Shown piece by piece: positions 50,108 through 50,416 of a stretch of DNA of 50,416 bases. Position numbers and translations under genes: made by a program. Below the pieces are notes generated by a model. The model was not told the origin of the DNA, ran no database searches, and saw only the letters and a list, made by a program, of their open reading frames with translations. Where the stretch lies: contig CAZXFF010000010.1 of the NCBI GenBank assembly GCA_964640305.1, positions 1 to 50,416 on the forward strand. Reading direction: 5' to 3'. This DNA is from Coprenecus sp964640305 (GTDB taxonomy: Bacteria; Bacteroidota; Bacteroidia; Bacteroidales; UBA932). Positions within the stretch are counted from its first letter, which is position 1. The number at the start of each line of letters is the position of its first letter.

Positions 50108-50416
50108 CGAATCTTCTATTATTTGAGCATCGGTTTTTGATAAGAAAGGAATTATTATTATATTTGAGAGGATTGTGAATGGACGGGCAGGTGTCACATT
50201 AAGTCCTCTCCGACATTAAGGACCGGAACAACAACCTATTTGACTATGAAAACTTTATTCCATCCTATAGAAACCAGAACTTGCAACTGTGCGGATTCCA
50301 TCAAGGATTTCCGTTACGTAACTATTCATTTTACTAACTAAATTCCTATTCGTATGAAAAAAAGGCTCACCTGCAAAGTTCCGTGTTTAAGTTATCCAAA
50401 GATCTTATAGATTCTA
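50108..50416. other. Right-edge region without a convincing gene
   Basis: About 310 bp of AT-rich sequence upstream of the riboswitch promoter. It has a short direct repeat, ACATTAAG, at 50196 and 50213. Two tiny forward open frames exist: 31 codons at 50246-50341 (MKTLFHPIETRTCNCAD...) and 18 codons at 50354-50410. Neither has a visible ribosome-binding site, an exact TAnnTTTG promoter or a recognisable product, so they are not called as genes. Confidence 0.4.

Noticed and set aside
50246..50410. Two tiny forward open frames of 31 and 18 codons
   Set aside because: No Shine-Dalgarno, no exact promoter box, no recognisable product; the window ends too soon to judge context.
1..50416. CRISPR arrays, tRNA or rRNA genes, insertion sequences, prophage or attachment sites
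   Set aside because: No regularly spaced repeats, tRNA T-loop signatures, transposase or integrase frames were recognised on either strand.

Overview
The window is a chromosomal stretch of an anaerobic member of the Bacteroidota, most likely order Bacteroidales. The evidence is the promoter style (TTTG, about 19-20 nt, TAnnTTTG), the rnfBCDGEA cluster behind an RseC-family gene, the tgt/YjgP-YjgQ pair, S14 without zinc ligands, SDR-type threonine dehydrogenase, and lineage-specific families (GSCFA, NagB/PIG-L fusion, MerR next to M23 peptidases). Oxygen-sensitive enzymes (a glycyl radical enzyme and activase, Rnf, ThiC) and an archaeal-type Thi4 with His at the sulfur-donor position fit strict anaerobic life. 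Family and genus cannot be assigned from the sequence alone.

Layout. 1-3.5 kb: a trans-4-hydroxyproline dehydratase-type glycyl radical enzyme and its activase. 3.5-5.8 kb: a convergent NagB-like/PIG-L fusion gene. 5.8-6.16 kb: a regulatory gap with several inverted repeats and a near-perfect promoter. 6.16-16.8 kb: the ribosomal block rplP to rplQ with secY, map, infA and rpoA, closed by a strong terminator. The S10-operon genes normally upstream of rplP (rpsJ to rpsC) are absent, so the cluster is split. 16.8-17.7 kb: a GSCFA gene with a possibly leaderless mRNA. 17.7-18.37 kb: a roughly 700-bp GC-rich, repeat-rich, G-quadruplex-prone gap without a convincing gene. 18.4-23.1 kb: threonine dehydrogenase, two envelope proteins, tgt and an LptF/G permease. 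23.1-29.9 kb: alaS, a second LptF/G permease in frame with fmt, thiamine pyrophosphokinase and a BASS-like transporter. 29.9-30.04 kb: a sialidase remnant. 30.1-43.3 kb: a long collinear run of two M23 peptidases, MerR, Nif3, zinc-ribbon protein, aminotransferase, dnaB, DUF3108, rseC, rnfBCDGEA and a TPR protein. 43.3-43.9 kb: a reverse-strand SpoU-type methyltransferase. 44-45.2 kb: glyA. 45.3-50.1 kb: thiamine biosynthesis as two convergent units (thiD-thiE-like forward; TPP riboswitch-thiE-thiC-thi4 reverse) meeting at a shared terminator. 50.1-50.4 kb: nothing convincing.

How the genes fit together: thiC, thiD, thi4, two ThiE-like proteins and ThiN cover pyrimidine synthesis, pyrimidine phosphorylation, thiazole synthesis, coupling and TPP formation. 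The most unusual points are the in-frame LptG-Fmt fusion created at an A7 tract one base away from an ordinary ATGA overlap, the ribosomal operon beginning at rplP behind a palindrome-rich promoter, the structured gap at 17.7-18.3 kb, mutually exclusive hairpins after the TPP aptamer, and a TGT lacking all three zinc cysteines. I recognised no wholly new multi-gene system.
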